This document shows positions 1 to 8,375 of a stretch of 20,564 nucleotides of DNA, piece by piece. The number at the start of each line of letters is the position of its first letter. The stretch's first letter is position 1. The notes beneath the pieces are model-generated. The model searched no databases. It was not told the DNA's origin and saw only the letters and a list, made by a program, of their open reading frames with translations. The DNA lies in assembly GCA_945876305.1 (NCBI GenBank), contig CAMCOB010000015.1:1-20564 (forward strand). Direction: 5' to 3'. The position numbers and the translations under genes were made by a program. This DNA comes from Bifidobacterium breve (GTDB taxonomy: Bacteria > Actinomycetota > Thermoleophilia > Miltoncostaeales > Miltoncostaeaceae).

Positions 1-70
1 GGAGGCCCCGGGGTTTGTGAATGGCATCCTCGGCCGGATTACCCGTGAAGGTGGCGAAGCCGCCGCATGA
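1..70 (+). CDS. nusB: NusB transcription antitermination factor, C-terminal fragment
   Basis: Only the last 22 codons are present; the frame is open from the window edge and ends in TGA at 68-70. The visible residues include GFVNGILGRI, which matches the usual NusB C-terminal helix (FVNGVL-type motif). NusB binds boxA RNA with NusE (S10) and supports processive rRNA transcription in the cytoplasm. The stop overlaps the ATG of the next gene (ATGA, 67-70), which implies translational coupling. A dxs-tlyA-recN run nearby agrees with the known nusB neighbourhood in Bacillus. The call rests on a short tail plus context. Confidence 0.8.
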   Translation, partial: EAPGFVNGILGRITREGGEAAA

Positions 71-360
71 GCGCCCGCGACGAACTGGCGCAGGCGACCG
101 CCCGGCTCGAGAGCTTGGCTGTGCGAATTCGGGAGGCCGCCAACACCCCGCGTGCAGGAGTCGAGGAGTTGGCGCAGCAGGCATCCGATCTGTCATCCGC
201 CGTTGCCGAGATGATCCCCCGCGCCATCGCCGAGGCTGAGGCCGAGGCCCGCTCCGGCTCGGCCCCTGACACCCCGGATGCCCCTGAGACCCCGGATGCC
301 CCTGGCACCCCGGATGCCCCTGTTACCCCGGATGCCCCTGAGGCCCCAGTCTCCGAGTAG
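67..360 (+). CDS. small helical protein with DAPxTP repeat tail, unknown function
   Basis: This 97-residue protein starts at the ATG overlapping the nusB stop, so it is probably translated with nusB. Residues about 1-64 are Ala/Glu/Leu-rich and look like two amphipathic helices. Residues about 66-94 are a Pro/Asp/Ala/Thr tail made of six-residue DAPxTP units and are surely disordered. No signal peptide or membrane segment is visible. The helical part (LES...EEL...L) loosely recalls the exonuclease VII small subunit, and Bacillus has xseAB close to nusB, but a real xseB exists at 20269-20547 and I cannot claim homology. The gene ends 16 bases before the convergent budA stop. Confidence 0.75.
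   Translation: MSARDELAQATARLESLAVRIREAANTPRAGVEELAQQASDLSSAVAEMIPRAIAEAEAEARSGSAPDTPDAPETPDAPGTPDAPVTPDAPEAPVSE
262..348 (+). repeat. 18-bp in-frame tandem repeat encoding DAPxTP
   Basis: Four 18-base units occupy 277-294, 295-312, 313-330 and 331-348, preceded by a 15-base partial unit at 262-276. Each unit reads GATGCCCCT, a variable codon (GAG, GGC, GTT, GAG), then ACCCCG; the last unit ends GCCCCA instead. Almost all substitutions fall in the fourth codon. Near-identical codon use suggests recent expansion by slippage or unequal exchange. The unit number probably varies between strains. Confidence 0.9.
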
Positions 361-376
361 GCCCCCGCCGGCCCGT

Positions 377-1156
377 CTACGGGTGGATGCGGGTCTCTGC
401 GGCGTGGAGGCGCTCGGCGGTACCGTGGGCAGCGCGCGTGATCGCCACGCCCATGGGCAGCTCGCAGTGCACCTCGGTGGCTGCATCAAGTTCGAGTGTG
501 CCGCGCTCGAGATCGGCGATCAGTACATGCCCCCCTGAGCGTCGATCATCGGCCAGGGCGTGGAGGTGCCAACCCGGCACCTCAAGGCCGGTGGCGAGGA
601 CCGGGAACCGAAATCCCACCAGCGTGGCGTTGACTGGCCCGATCTCCCACTCCACCTGCATGGTCAGTACGTCTTCAAGTGGTGGGTACGGCGCCTGCTG
701 CTTCGGCACGCTTCTCACCCGGAGACGACTGAACCGGCCGGATACACGCACCGCCTGTACCGGCACGGTGCTTTGGGCATCGAGGGCCGCGAGAAGTTGC
801 TCATGATCCATGCCCTCCACGTGCACCGGGGGGTCAGGCGCAAAGGGGGTGACCACCGCGAACGGGGTGCGGGTGTCGCCGGGTACCGGTGAAACCGAGC
901 CGTCAGCCCGGGCGACGTAGGCCTCGCCCGCCGACACAACTAACTCGCCATCGAGCCCATCAAGCGTGCCCAGTCCGAGGTCACCGTGAGCGAGCAGCTC
1001 GGCGATTGTCAGATCACCCTCGTACCTGCTGTCGATAAGCGCCTGAACCGTGGATGTCTGGAACACGTGATGGGCCGCTGCGTGATCGGTGAGCGCGGCG
1101 TGGTGGTCCTCCACTGAAAGGTGAAGCGCGTGGATGAGTTCGGGGTCAATGGACAT
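377..1156 (-). CDS. budA: alpha-acetolactate decarboxylase
   Basis: The enzyme decarboxylates (S)-2-acetolactate to (R)-acetoin in the cytoplasm, using zinc. Family hallmarks are all present: FQTSTVQALIDSRYEGDLTI near the N-terminus, HGDLGLGT and DGELVV (the conserved Glu), TPFAVVTPF, GFRFP (substrate-binding Arg), and HLH followed eleven residues later by a third His in GGHVL, the zinc triad. From ATG 1156 the protein has 259 residues, normal for the family. A GTG at 1174 in the same frame would add six residues, but a possible -10 (TACGGT, 1173-1178) overlaps it, so I prefer the ATG. Neither start has a clear ribosome binding site. No acetolactate synthase or butanediol dehydrogenase gene is in the window, so acetoin output or relief of surplus acetolactate is inferred. 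Confidence 0.9.
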   Translation of the reverse strand: MSIDPELIHALHLSVEDHHAALTDHAAAHHVFQTSTVQALIDSRYEGDLTIAELLAHGDLGLGTLDGLDGELVVSAGEAYVARADGSVSPVPGDTRTPFAVVTPFAPDPPVHVEGMDHEQLLAALDAQSTVPVQAVRVSGRFSRLRVRSVPKQQAPYPPLEDVLTMQVEWEIGPVNATLVGFRFPVLATGLEVPGWHLHALADDRRSGGHVLIADLERGTLELDAATEVHCELPMGVAITRAAHGTAERLHAAETRIHP

Positions 1157-1162
1157 GGGATA

Positions 1163-1174
1163 GTGTTTCGACAC
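1163..1174. promoter_or_regulatory. dyad GTGT-TTCG-ACAC upstream of budA
   Basis: A perfect 4-base inverted repeat with a 4-base centre lies just upstream of the preferred budA ATG and overlaps the alternative GTG start. It could be an operator or a small leader hairpin for budA. Short dyads arise by chance, so this is only a candidate. Confidence 0.3.
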
Positions 1175-1200
1175 CGTACCGAGCCGCGCCTAGCGAACTC

Positions 1201-1212
1201 TTCCGAACGGAA
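1201..1212. promoter_or_regulatory. dyad TTCCG-AA-CGGAA upstream of the secreted protein gene
   Basis: A perfect 5-base inverted repeat with a 2-base centre ends six bases before the ATG at 1219. This compact shape suits a dimeric regulator. The region between the divergent budA and secreted-protein starts is only about 62 bases and holds this dyad and one near budA. Function is inferred. Confidence 0.35.
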
Positions 1213-1218
1213 TGCCCG

Positions 1219-2895
1219 ATGGCCCGTGATCCGTCTCTTCCCGCCCGTACGACATCCGGGGCATCCCACGGGCGCGCACTGCTGCTGGTACTGCTCTCCG
1301 GGCTGTTGGCCCTTTCGTTCGGCGCCGGCATCGCCGCGGCGAACCCGCCTCCCGGCCAGAGCACGCTGTTCTTCAGTCCGAGCTCATCCGGGGGGTGCGG
1401 TGATGGGCAGATCTCGGGAATCGGGGAGTCGTCGGCCCCCGGGCAGCCAAGCGCAAGCCCCATCACGATGTCGCCGTCGAACAGCCCATTTTTTCAGCCG
1501 CCAGGCGGGTACGACACCGCGAGCGGCCTCTACGCCGGTGGCATGGCGGCAACGCCGTGGGGGACCGGGTTCGGCGGAATCATGTTAGAGCAGCTCAGCT
1601 CGCAGGTGTACTTCACAAACACCTGCAGTGGCTCATCACAGCAGCTGTTGGCTGCCTGCTATTCGGCATCGGGCTACTTCTCGGTGGGATCTGCCGGCCA
1701 GCTCACGGTCTGTGGGTCCGGCGAACAGGATGGGACCCCGCTGCCGTGGCCGGTGTGGATCGCATGGCAGGCCCCGGCCGGCCAGAGCGTCGGGCGCGGC
1801 GTTGCCATTGACGCCACCCGGAACCTTCTCTACTTCGCGACCATGTCCGGCTGCTCGGGTGGCACGACCTGCCAGACGGTGAATCTCTGGGTGGCTGGCA
1901 CCGCGGGTTCGTGGGGCGACACGCTCACCCCGACTCTGGTCGGGCAGTTGAGCGGAAACTGGAGCGCCGACTATCTGGCAGTGGACCCCGTGACCAGGCG
2001 GCTCTTCCTTCTGGGGACGAACAGTCGTGAGGTCATCTCAGTCCCGGCGGCTGGCGGCGGATCGCAGTCCGTGCTGATTTCGGGCGGGTCGTTGGTATCT
2101 GGGTCCGTGACTGGGATTGGGGTCGATCCATCCACGTCCATGGTCTATGTGCTGTCCGCCCAGCAGGGAAGCGAGCCCAACCAGATCGCGCAGGTACCCG
2201 AGACCGGCTGCTGTGCCACGAGCCTGTTCAGTGGCGGTGCGGTTGGAAACAGTTCGGAGGCAACGGCACTTGCAATTGACCCTGCAAATGGCTTCTTGGC
2301 GTGGGCCAACTCCTCGAACGGACACCCCGCGGGGCTTGCAAACACAATCGGGTGGGGTCCGCTTGACGGAAACAATTCGACCACCTACGGGTGGACCGGG
2401 GTCCCGGACGCGTCCTACGCAGCCTATGTGCAGGCGCTGACCATTGCTGGCGGCCTTGGCACGTGCCAAGGGGCCGACAATGGCAGCACATACAACTACC
2501 CGTGCCCAGCCACCAGTGTCGCTGCGGCAGGCACGACGGCCACGGCGAGCAGCAGCGGGTCGGTGGTAATCCCGCTCACGGCATATGTGGTGGGTGGCAC
2601 GGGTGCGGGCGCCACCTCCAAGGCATCGATGCAAGTGAGCACGGGGCGGGTGACAGGCCCGATGACGGTGACCGTCCGCGATCGCCGGAGGGCCGGCAGG
2701 AGCGCTCGCACCTACGCCACACTTCGCCCCGGCTTCTCCGTTGCCCCAAATACCCGGGTCGCGCGGCGGGTGACGCTCCCGGCGACGTCGCTCCCCTCCC
2801 TGCGGCGTGGTGATCTTGAGGTGCAGGTGCGATCGCGTCCGGCGGGCACCGGGCAGCGTTGGCGCACCCGTGTGCTGCGCGTCGTGCGTCGCTGA
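1219..2895 (+). CDS. secreted protein, probable beta-propeller with basic C-terminal domain
   Basis: A 558-residue protein I do not recognise. Residues about 20-41 form a hydrophobic signal segment ending AAA before NPPP, a good signal peptidase I site. The body (about 180-400) has repeated strands such as GVAIDATRNLLYFAT, LAVDPVTRRLFLL, GIGVDPSTSMVYVL and ALAIDPANGFLAW, which resemble NHL/YVTN-type propeller blades. Ten cysteines, an even number, fit disulfides outside the cell. After about residue 465 comes an Arg-rich beta-like domain (TVTVRDRRR, LRVVRR at the end). There is no LPXTG, no C-terminal membrane anchor and no lipobox. The start ATG has only a weak GGAA upstream. It is transcribed away from budA and stops 51 bases before dxs. 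A role in surface binding or cell-envelope structure is a guess. Confidence 0.75.
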   Translation: MARDPSLPARTTSGASHGRALLLVLLSGLLALSFGAGIAAANPPPGQSTLFFSPSSSGGCGDGQISGIGESSAPGQPSASPITMSPSNSPFFQPPGGYDTASGLYAGGMAATPWGTGFGGIMLEQLSSQVYFTNTCSGSSQQLLAACYSASGYFSVGSAGQLTVCGSGEQDGTPLPWPVWIAWQAPAGQSVGRGVAIDATRNLLYFATMSGCSGGTTCQTVNLWVAGTAGSWGDTLTPTLVGQLSGNWSADYLAVDPVTRRLFLLGTNSREVISVPAAGGGSQSVLISGGSLVSGSVTGIGVDPSTSMVYVLSAQQGSEPNQIAQVPETGCCATSLFSGGAVGNSSEATALAIDPANGFLAWANSSNGHPAGLANTIGWGPLDGNNSTTYGWTGVPDASYAAYVQALTIAGGLGTCQGADNGSTYNYPCPATSVAAAGTTATASSSGSVVIPLTAYVVGGTGAGATSKASMQVSTGRVTGPMTVTVRDRRRAGRSARTYATLRPGFSVAPNTRVARRVTLPATSLPSLRRGDLEVQVRSRPAGTGQRWRTRVLRVVRR

Positions 2896-2922
2896 GGGGG
2901 CACGGTCGGACCGAACGTACGC

Positions 2923-2939
2923 GCCCCGGGCACTGGGGC
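2923..2939 (+). terminator. possible weak hairpin after the secreted protein gene
   Basis: GCCCC (2923-2927) can pair with GGGGC (2935-2939) around a 7-base loop, downstream of the TGA at 2893-2895. No U-run follows (AATTAG), so termination is uncertain. An 11-base dyad, CGGTC-G-GACCG, lies just before it at 2903-2913 and could instead be an operator for dxs. Confidence 0.25.
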
Positions 2940-2942
2940 AAT

Positions 2943-2948
2943 TAGCAT
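2943..2948 (+). promoter_or_regulatory. candidate -10 (TAGCAT) of dxs
   Basis: TAGCAT matches TAnnnT and sits seven bases before the in-frame GTG at 2956. That spacing would put transcription start on the start codon, giving a leaderless mRNA. The hexamer overlaps the ATG at 2947, so both cannot serve together. No -35 match is evident. Confidence 0.45.
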
Positions 2949-4851
2949 GGCGGGTGTGACTGATCTCGCCGCGCGCTATCCAATGCTTGCCTCTCTTGAC
3001 GGGCCAGCCCCGCTGCACGACATGGACGACGCGGCGCTCGCCGCGTTGGCCGAGGAGATGCGCCAGGCGATCATCGCCACGGTGTCCACCACGGGCGGGC
3101 ACCTCGGGTCGAGTCTCGGCACCATCGAGCTCAGCATCGCGCTGCACGCCGAGCTCAATTCGCCCCGCGATCGCATCTTGTGGGACGTCGGGCACCAGGC
3201 CTACGGACACAAGTTGCTCACCGGTCGCCTTGGCGAGTTCGGCACGCTGCGGCAGCACGATGGACTCTCGGGTTTCCTGCGCCGCGCTGAGAGCGAGCAC
3301 GACATCATGGGTGCCGGGCACGCGAGCACGAGCATCTCGTATGCCGTGGGACTGGCTGAGGCAATGCGCATTACGGGCCGCCGCGACCGCCGCGTGGTGG
3401 CCGTTATCGGCGACGGCGCCATGACCGGGGGGATGGCCTACGAGGGGCTCAACCAGGCCGGCCATCTGCAGTCGCCCCTCACCGTGGTGCTGAACGACAA
3501 CGGCATGAGCATCTCCGAGAACGTCGGGGCGCTGGCGGGGCTATTGCAGCGGGCACGGCTCGATCCGACCCTGACAAAGGTGCGCGGCGAACTGGACAAG
3601 GGGCTTCGCAAGGTGCCCGGGCTCGGTTCTCTGGGTGAGTCGCTCTCCAATGCCACCAAGGCGCTGTTCGTGCCGGGCCAGCTCTTTGAGGCGCTGGGCT
3701 TCGCCTATCTGGGCCCCATTGACGGGCACGACATCCACGCCGTGCGTGGTGCCCTACAGCGAACCACCGACCTCCAGCGACCGGTGCTGCTGCATTTGCA
3801 TACCCAGAAGGGGCATGGGTACGCCCCTGCGGAGTCTGATCGTGAGGCCATGCATGGCTCGGGGCCATTTTCCGTTGACAGCGGCCGTGCCGCGCGCCCA
3901 TCTGCGCCCGCCGCTCCGTCGTACACCGAGGTATTCGGCCGCGCACTGCTGGCCGAGGCCGAGGCCGATCCACGCGTGGTTGCCATCACCGCCGCCATGC
4001 CCAAGGGCACCGGCACTAACTTTATCGCCGACCGCTTTCCCGAGCGCACCTACGACGTCGGAATCGCCGAGCAGCACGGGGTGGTGTTTGCCGCCGGGCT
4101 CGCCATCGCCGGGTACCGCCCCGTGTGTGCCATCTACTCCACGTTTTTGCAGCGTGCCTACGACCCGATCGTGCACGACGTCGCCCTGCAAGGGCTGCCC
4201 GTGGTGTTCGCCATCGATCGGGGCGGCCTTGTTGGCGACGACGGACCGACCCACCACGGCATATTTGACATCGGGTACCTGCGGCCCCTTCCCGGCATGG
4301 TGGTAATGGCCCCCAAGGACGAGGCCGAGTTGGTGCACATGCTCCACACGGCGCTCCGCCTTGATGGTCCCTCCGCGCTGCGGTACCCCCGTGGCAATGG
4401 CGTGGGTGTACCGCTTCCGGATCGACCCGAGGTGCTCCCGGTGGGGAAGGCCGAGGTGCTCGCTGAAGGGTCGCGCGTGGCCCTGGTGGGCTATGGCTAC
4501 GGCGTGCAGGTGGCGCTTGATGCGGCTGGGATCGTGTCGGAGTCGCTCGGCGTGCCACCCACCGTGGTGAATGCGCGGTTCGCGAAGCCGCTCGACATTG
4601 ATCTGCTGCGTGAAATCGCAGAGTCCCACGATGTGGTGGTCACGATCGAGGACCACGCGCTGCAGGGTGGGTTCGGCAGCGCAGTGGTGGAGGCGCTCCC
4701 GGGATGCCGGGCGTCTATCGCTCGAATCGGCATCCCGGACCACTTCATTGAGCATGGACGGCGTGACCTGCTGCTGGCCGAGGCCGGGATCACGCCCGCC
4801 GCCACGGCCGCCGCTGCGCTGGCTGCGCTTGGCGATCGTGCGATCGGCTGA
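2947..4851 (+). CDS. dxs: 1-deoxy-D-xylulose-5-phosphate synthase
   Basis: This thiamine-diphosphate enzyme joins pyruvate and glyceraldehyde 3-phosphate to make DXP, the first step of the MEP isoprenoid pathway. The protein has 634 residues, normal for the family. Visible landmarks: TGGHLGSSLG (about 50), WDVGHQAY, the ThDP-binding GDGAMTGG (about 155) with NDNGMSIS (about 184), then the second domain with DVGIAEQH holding the catalytic Glu (about 372), and DRGGLVGDDGPTHHG. The ATG at 2947 is the longest start; a GTG at 2956 (631 residues) has a -10-like TAGCAT seven bases before it and may be the real, leaderless start. There is no ribosome binding site for either. It heads the seven-gene run ending at 11714. 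Confidence 0.97.
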   Translation: MAGVTDLAARYPMLASLDGPAPLHDMDDAALAALAEEMRQAIIATVSTTGGHLGSSLGTIELSIALHAELNSPRDRILWDVGHQAYGHKLLTGRLGEFGTLRQHDGLSGFLRRAESEHDIMGAGHASTSISYAVGLAEAMRITGRRDRRVVAVIGDGAMTGGMAYEGLNQAGHLQSPLTVVLNDNGMSISENVGALAGLLQRARLDPTLTKVRGELDKGLRKVPGLGSLGESLSNATKALFVPGQLFEALGFAYLGPIDGHDIHAVRGALQRTTDLQRPVLLHLHTQKGHGYAPAESDREAMHGSGPFSVDSGRAARPSAPAAPSYTEVFGRALLAEAEADPRVVAITAAMPKGTGTNFIADRFPERTYDVGIAEQHGVVFAAGLAIAGYRPVCAIYSTFLQRAYDPIVHDVALQGLPVVFAIDRGGLVGDDGPTHHGIFDIGYLRPLPGMVVMAPKDEAELVHMLHTALRLDGPSALRYPRGNGVGVPLPDRPEVLPVGKAEVLAEGSRVALVGYGYGVQVALDAAGIVSESLGVPPTVVNARFAKPLDIDLLREIAESHDVVVTIEDHALQGGFGSAVVEALPGCRASIARIGIPDHFIEHGRRDLLLAEAGITPAATAAAALAALGDRAIG

Positions 4852-4896
4852 CCCGAATGGGCACGCGCTTGTGATGGAGGATGGGGCGGTGGTGGC

Positions 4897-4902
4897 TACG
4901 AT
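4897..4902 (+). promoter_or_regulatory. candidate -10 (TACGAT) of tlyA
   Basis: TACGAT matches TAnnnT and lies seven bases before the in-frame GTG at 4910, the start best supported by alignment with TlyA N-termini. This suggests an internal leaderless promoter in the cluster. A competing signal is GGAGG at 4876-4880, eight bases before GTG 4889. Confidence 0.4.
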
Positions 4903-4909
4903 CTCGCGC

Positions 4910-5703
<794 letters not shown>

Positions 5704-5707
<4 letters not shown>

Positions 5708-6594
5708 AGCGTCAGCATGAGCCCATCCGCGAGGTGGAGGGCACCCGTGCCGAGCGCGTGCTGGTGCTCAGCCACGGCGCGGCCGAGGTGACCGCCGGGG
5801 TCATGCCGACTGTGCTCGCGATTCTCGATGCCAATGGGGTGGAGGTGCTGGCCACTGCCGACGAGGCCGCCAAGCACCCCCCGCTCCGGGGCCGCACGAT
5901 GGTGACCGGAAGTGAGTTGCGACCCGGCGGGGTTGACCTTGTGCTGGTGCTGGGTGGCGACGGCAGCATTCTGCGCGCGCTCTCATTTGAGGCACGTACC
6001 GGCGCACCTGTGCTCGGCGTCAATTTCGGGCGGGTGGGATTTCTCGCCACGATCGAGCAGGCCGACCTCGAGCGCAGCCTCACGCGTGCGCTTCGGGGCG
6101 ACTACATCACTCTGGGTCTTCCGTCCCTGAAGGCTGTGTGGATTGGCGGCACCATCAATGCCGTGAACGACCTGGCGTTCCTGCGAGGGGGAGAGTCGCG
6201 ACTGGCCGATCTCTCGTACTCGGTGGATGGGGAGTCGGTGGCAACCGTGAGGTGCGACGGGCTCATCTGCTCCACCCCGGTGGGATCGACTGCCTACAAC
6301 CTTGCTGCCGGTGGCCCCACGGTGTCGTGGAAGGCCCGTGCCTTCGTCATCTCGTTCATCGCCGCGCACCACCTGGATACCCGGCCACTCATCCTTGCGC
6401 CAGAGGAGTCGCTGGTAGTGACCAACAGCGCCATCGTCGGGGCGTGCGATGTGCTCGCGGACGGCGTGCGGATTGGTGAACTGCCGCCGGGCCGGTCGGT
6501 GACCGTTGGCCTCGGGGGGCAGGAAGTGCACCTTGCAATCTTCCCCGAGTCGTCATTCTTCCGCCGGTACCGGGAGAAGTTCGGCCGCTCATGA
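5704..6594 (+). CDS. nadK: NAD kinase
   Basis: NadK phosphorylates NAD to NADP with ATP or polyphosphate in the cytoplasm. The 296-residue protein shows the GGDGS motif (about 84-88) with the catalytic Asp, NFGRVGFLA, NDLAFLRG (the NE/D motif, here Asp) and STPVGSTAYNLAAGGP (about 190), then the C-terminal beta domain. The ATG at 5704 overlaps the tlyA TGA, which fixes this start over a longer open frame from 5653. The stop is 19 bases before recN. nadK between tlyA and recN is a common actinobacterial arrangement. Confidence 0.95.
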
Positions 6595-6613
6595 TCACGG
6601 GCGGGGTGGCGGC

Positions 6614-8299
6614 GTGATCCGCGAGATCGAGATCCGCGACCTCGTGGTGATCGAGCGGGCCCATATCCAGCCCACCGCCGGCCTCACGGCCATCACCGGT
6701 GAGACCGGAGCAGGAAAGACCGTGGTGGCGACCGCCCTCGGGTTGCTCGCCGGTGCGCCCGTTGACCCGAAGGCCGTGCGCCCCGGTGCCAAGCATGCGC
6801 TGGTGCAGGCAACAGTCAGCGTGCCGGCCGGCTTCTGGGATTCTCTCGATCCCGGAGATCCGGCACTGCAGGTGCGTGCCCTGGCGGAGGATGAGACCGA
6901 GGTTGTGGTGGCCCGCCGAGTGCCCGCAGAGGGCCGCGCACGGGCGCTGGTGGATGGTCAGGTGGCGTCGCGTGATGCGGTGGCCTCATTTATCGGGGGT
7001 CTCGTGCGGTTCTCCGGCCAGCACGAGCAGCGTCGGCTTGTTGGTCCCGCTGCGCAGATGGCGATCCTCGATGCCTTCGCCGGACCCGACGTGGCGTCGC
7101 AGGCCCAGCAGTTGACCCTGATGCGACGCGATCTGGTGCGCCTTGCCCGCGAGATCGACGCCGCCCGCGACGGGCGGGAACGGGCTGCGGCTGAGCGCGA
7201 TGCACTCACCCAGTTGCTGGCTGATGTGGATGCGGTTGCGCCGGATTTTGACGAGGAGACGACGCTTCAGGCGGAACGCGGCCGGCTGGGGCATGCGGAG
7301 CGCCTGGCAGAGGCAGCCGACAGCGCTCTTGAGCTTCTGGACTCGGATGACAGCGGGGCGGTGATGGCCACGGGTCGCGCGGCACGTGCCATCGAACATG
7401 CGTGCGATCTCGATCCCACACTCAAAGGGCCACTTGATGACTTGAAGGCCGCTGAGGCAGCGCTTCAGGAGGCGCTCATCGGACTGCGCCGCTACGCCCA
7501 GGATCTGGACGCCGAGCCAGGCCGTCTCGAATGGGTTGAGGGCCGGCTTGAGGAGTACGCCACCCTCGGGCGGCGATACGGGCCGGGAACCGAGATGGTG
7601 CTGACCCGTGCCGACGAGGCCCGGGCGGCGCTCGACGCGCTGGCGACGGGGCAGGCCGGCGGCGACGCCCTCTCTGCAGCGCGCGAGGCCCTGTTGGGCG
7701 ATGCGCACGCGCTCGCCGACGCATTGCATGCGTCTCGCGCTGAGGCGGCGCCGCGCCTGGCCGCACGTGTTGAGGCCGAACTGCAGGATCTCGCGATGTC
7801 GGGTGCCGCGCTGCGAGTTGAGGTGTCGCGTGACGACGCCGAAGTGCCCGCCGATCACGTGGCGCTCATCCTGCGGGCCAACCCCGGCCTTCCGGAGGCT
7901 CCACTGGCTAACGCGGCGTCGGGCGGCGAGCTGTCGAGAGTGCTTCTCGCCCTGCACTCGGTGGCTGCAGCGGCCGAGCCGGGGGTTGCTTGGGTATTCG
8001 ACGAGGTGGATGCCGGTATCGGTGGCGTGACGGCTGGCACCGTGGGCGATCGCCTGGCCGCACTGGCCGTGGGCCGGCAGGTGCTGGTGATCACCCACCT
8101 GCCGCAGGTCGCGGCGGCGGCCGACCGCCACTACCGGCTCGTGAAAGGGGTGGCCGACGACGGCCGCACGGTGACCACCATCGAGCCAGTTGAGGGGGAT
8201 GCGCTGGTGGCTGAGATGTGCCGCATGCTTGGGGCCTCACCCGACGATGAGGGCGCCCGCGCCCATGCGGGTGAGCTGCTCGCGCGACGGGGTCGCTGA
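6614..8299 (+). CDS. recN: DNA repair protein RecN
   Basis: RecN is an SMC-like ATPase that acts at double-strand breaks. GTG 6614 gives 561 residues and the family start IREIEIRDLVVIE; the open frame running further upstream lies inside nadK and is not expected. Walker A GETGAGKT is at about 29-36, GQHEQRRLV at about 135, then a coiled-coil arm rich in Ala, Glu and Arg (about 150-380), the ABC signature SGGELSRVLLAL at about 436, Walker B WVFDEVDAGIGG at about 459 and THLPQVAAAA near the end. The Walker A ends in KT rather than the more usual KS. No ribosome binding site is clear, so expression probably follows nadK. Confidence 0.96.
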   Translation: MIREIEIRDLVVIERAHIQPTAGLTAITGETGAGKTVVATALGLLAGAPVDPKAVRPGAKHALVQATVSVPAGFWDSLDPGDPALQVRALAEDETEVVVARRVPAEGRARALVDGQVASRDAVASFIGGLVRFSGQHEQRRLVGPAAQMAILDAFAGPDVASQAQQLTLMRRDLVRLAREIDAARDGRERAAAERDALTQLLADVDAVAPDFDEETTLQAERGRLGHAERLAEAADSALELLDSDDSGAVMATGRAARAIEHACDLDPTLKGPLDDLKAAEAALQEALIGLRRYAQDLDAEPGRLEWVEGRLEEYATLGRRYGPGTEMVLTRADEARAALDALATGQAGGDALSAAREALLGDAHALADALHASRAEAAPRLAARVEAELQDLAMSGAALRVEVSRDDAEVPADHVALILRANPGLPEAPLANAASGGELSRVLLALHSVAAAAEPGVAWVFDEVDAGIGGVTAGTVGDRLAALAVGRQVLVITHLPQVAAAADRHYRLVKGVADDGRTVTTIEPVEGDALVAEMCRMLGASPDDEGARAHAGELLARRGR

Positions 8300-8328
8300 G
8301 CACATACGGCATGCGCCGCGCGGGTGGG

Positions 8329-8367
8329 TATGCTCACGTCCCGTACGGTGTGCGGTACGTCGGGAGG
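8329..8367 (+). promoter_or_regulatory. pyrG leader: -10 candidate, inverted repeat and ribosome binding site
   Basis: TATGCT at 8329-8334 fits a -10. CGTAC (8342-8346) and GTACG (8355-8359) form an inverted repeat with an 8-base spacer, close to the expected transcription start. GGGAGG at 8362-8367 is a strong ribosome binding site eight bases before the TTG at 8376. Unlike most genes here, pyrG thus has a leader. The repeat could fold near the ribosome binding site or bind a repressor; both ideas are inference. Confidence 0.4.
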
Positions 8368-8375
8368 CCGGTCCA

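Noticed and set aside
262..348. CRISPR array
   Set aside because: The repeats are head-to-tail 18-base units without spacers and are in frame inside a coding sequence.
361..376. Terminator between the small protein gene and budA
   Set aside because: The gap is only 16 bases and the nearest hairpin, CCCG-TCTA-CGGG, has a 4-base stem without a T-run.
2038..3465. Long minus-strand open frame opposite the secreted protein gene and dxs
   Set aside because: It lies antisense across two well-supported genes, has no recognisable domain, and is rich in Arg, His and Gly as expected for shadow frames in GC-rich DNA.
6506..6613. Upstream extension of recN into nadK
   Set aside because: RecN proteins begin at the IREIEIRDLV segment; the extra residues are shadow translation of nadK.
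8190..8375. Upstream extension of pyrG into recN
   Set aside because: The family N-terminus and a strong ribosome binding site fix the start at TTG 8376.
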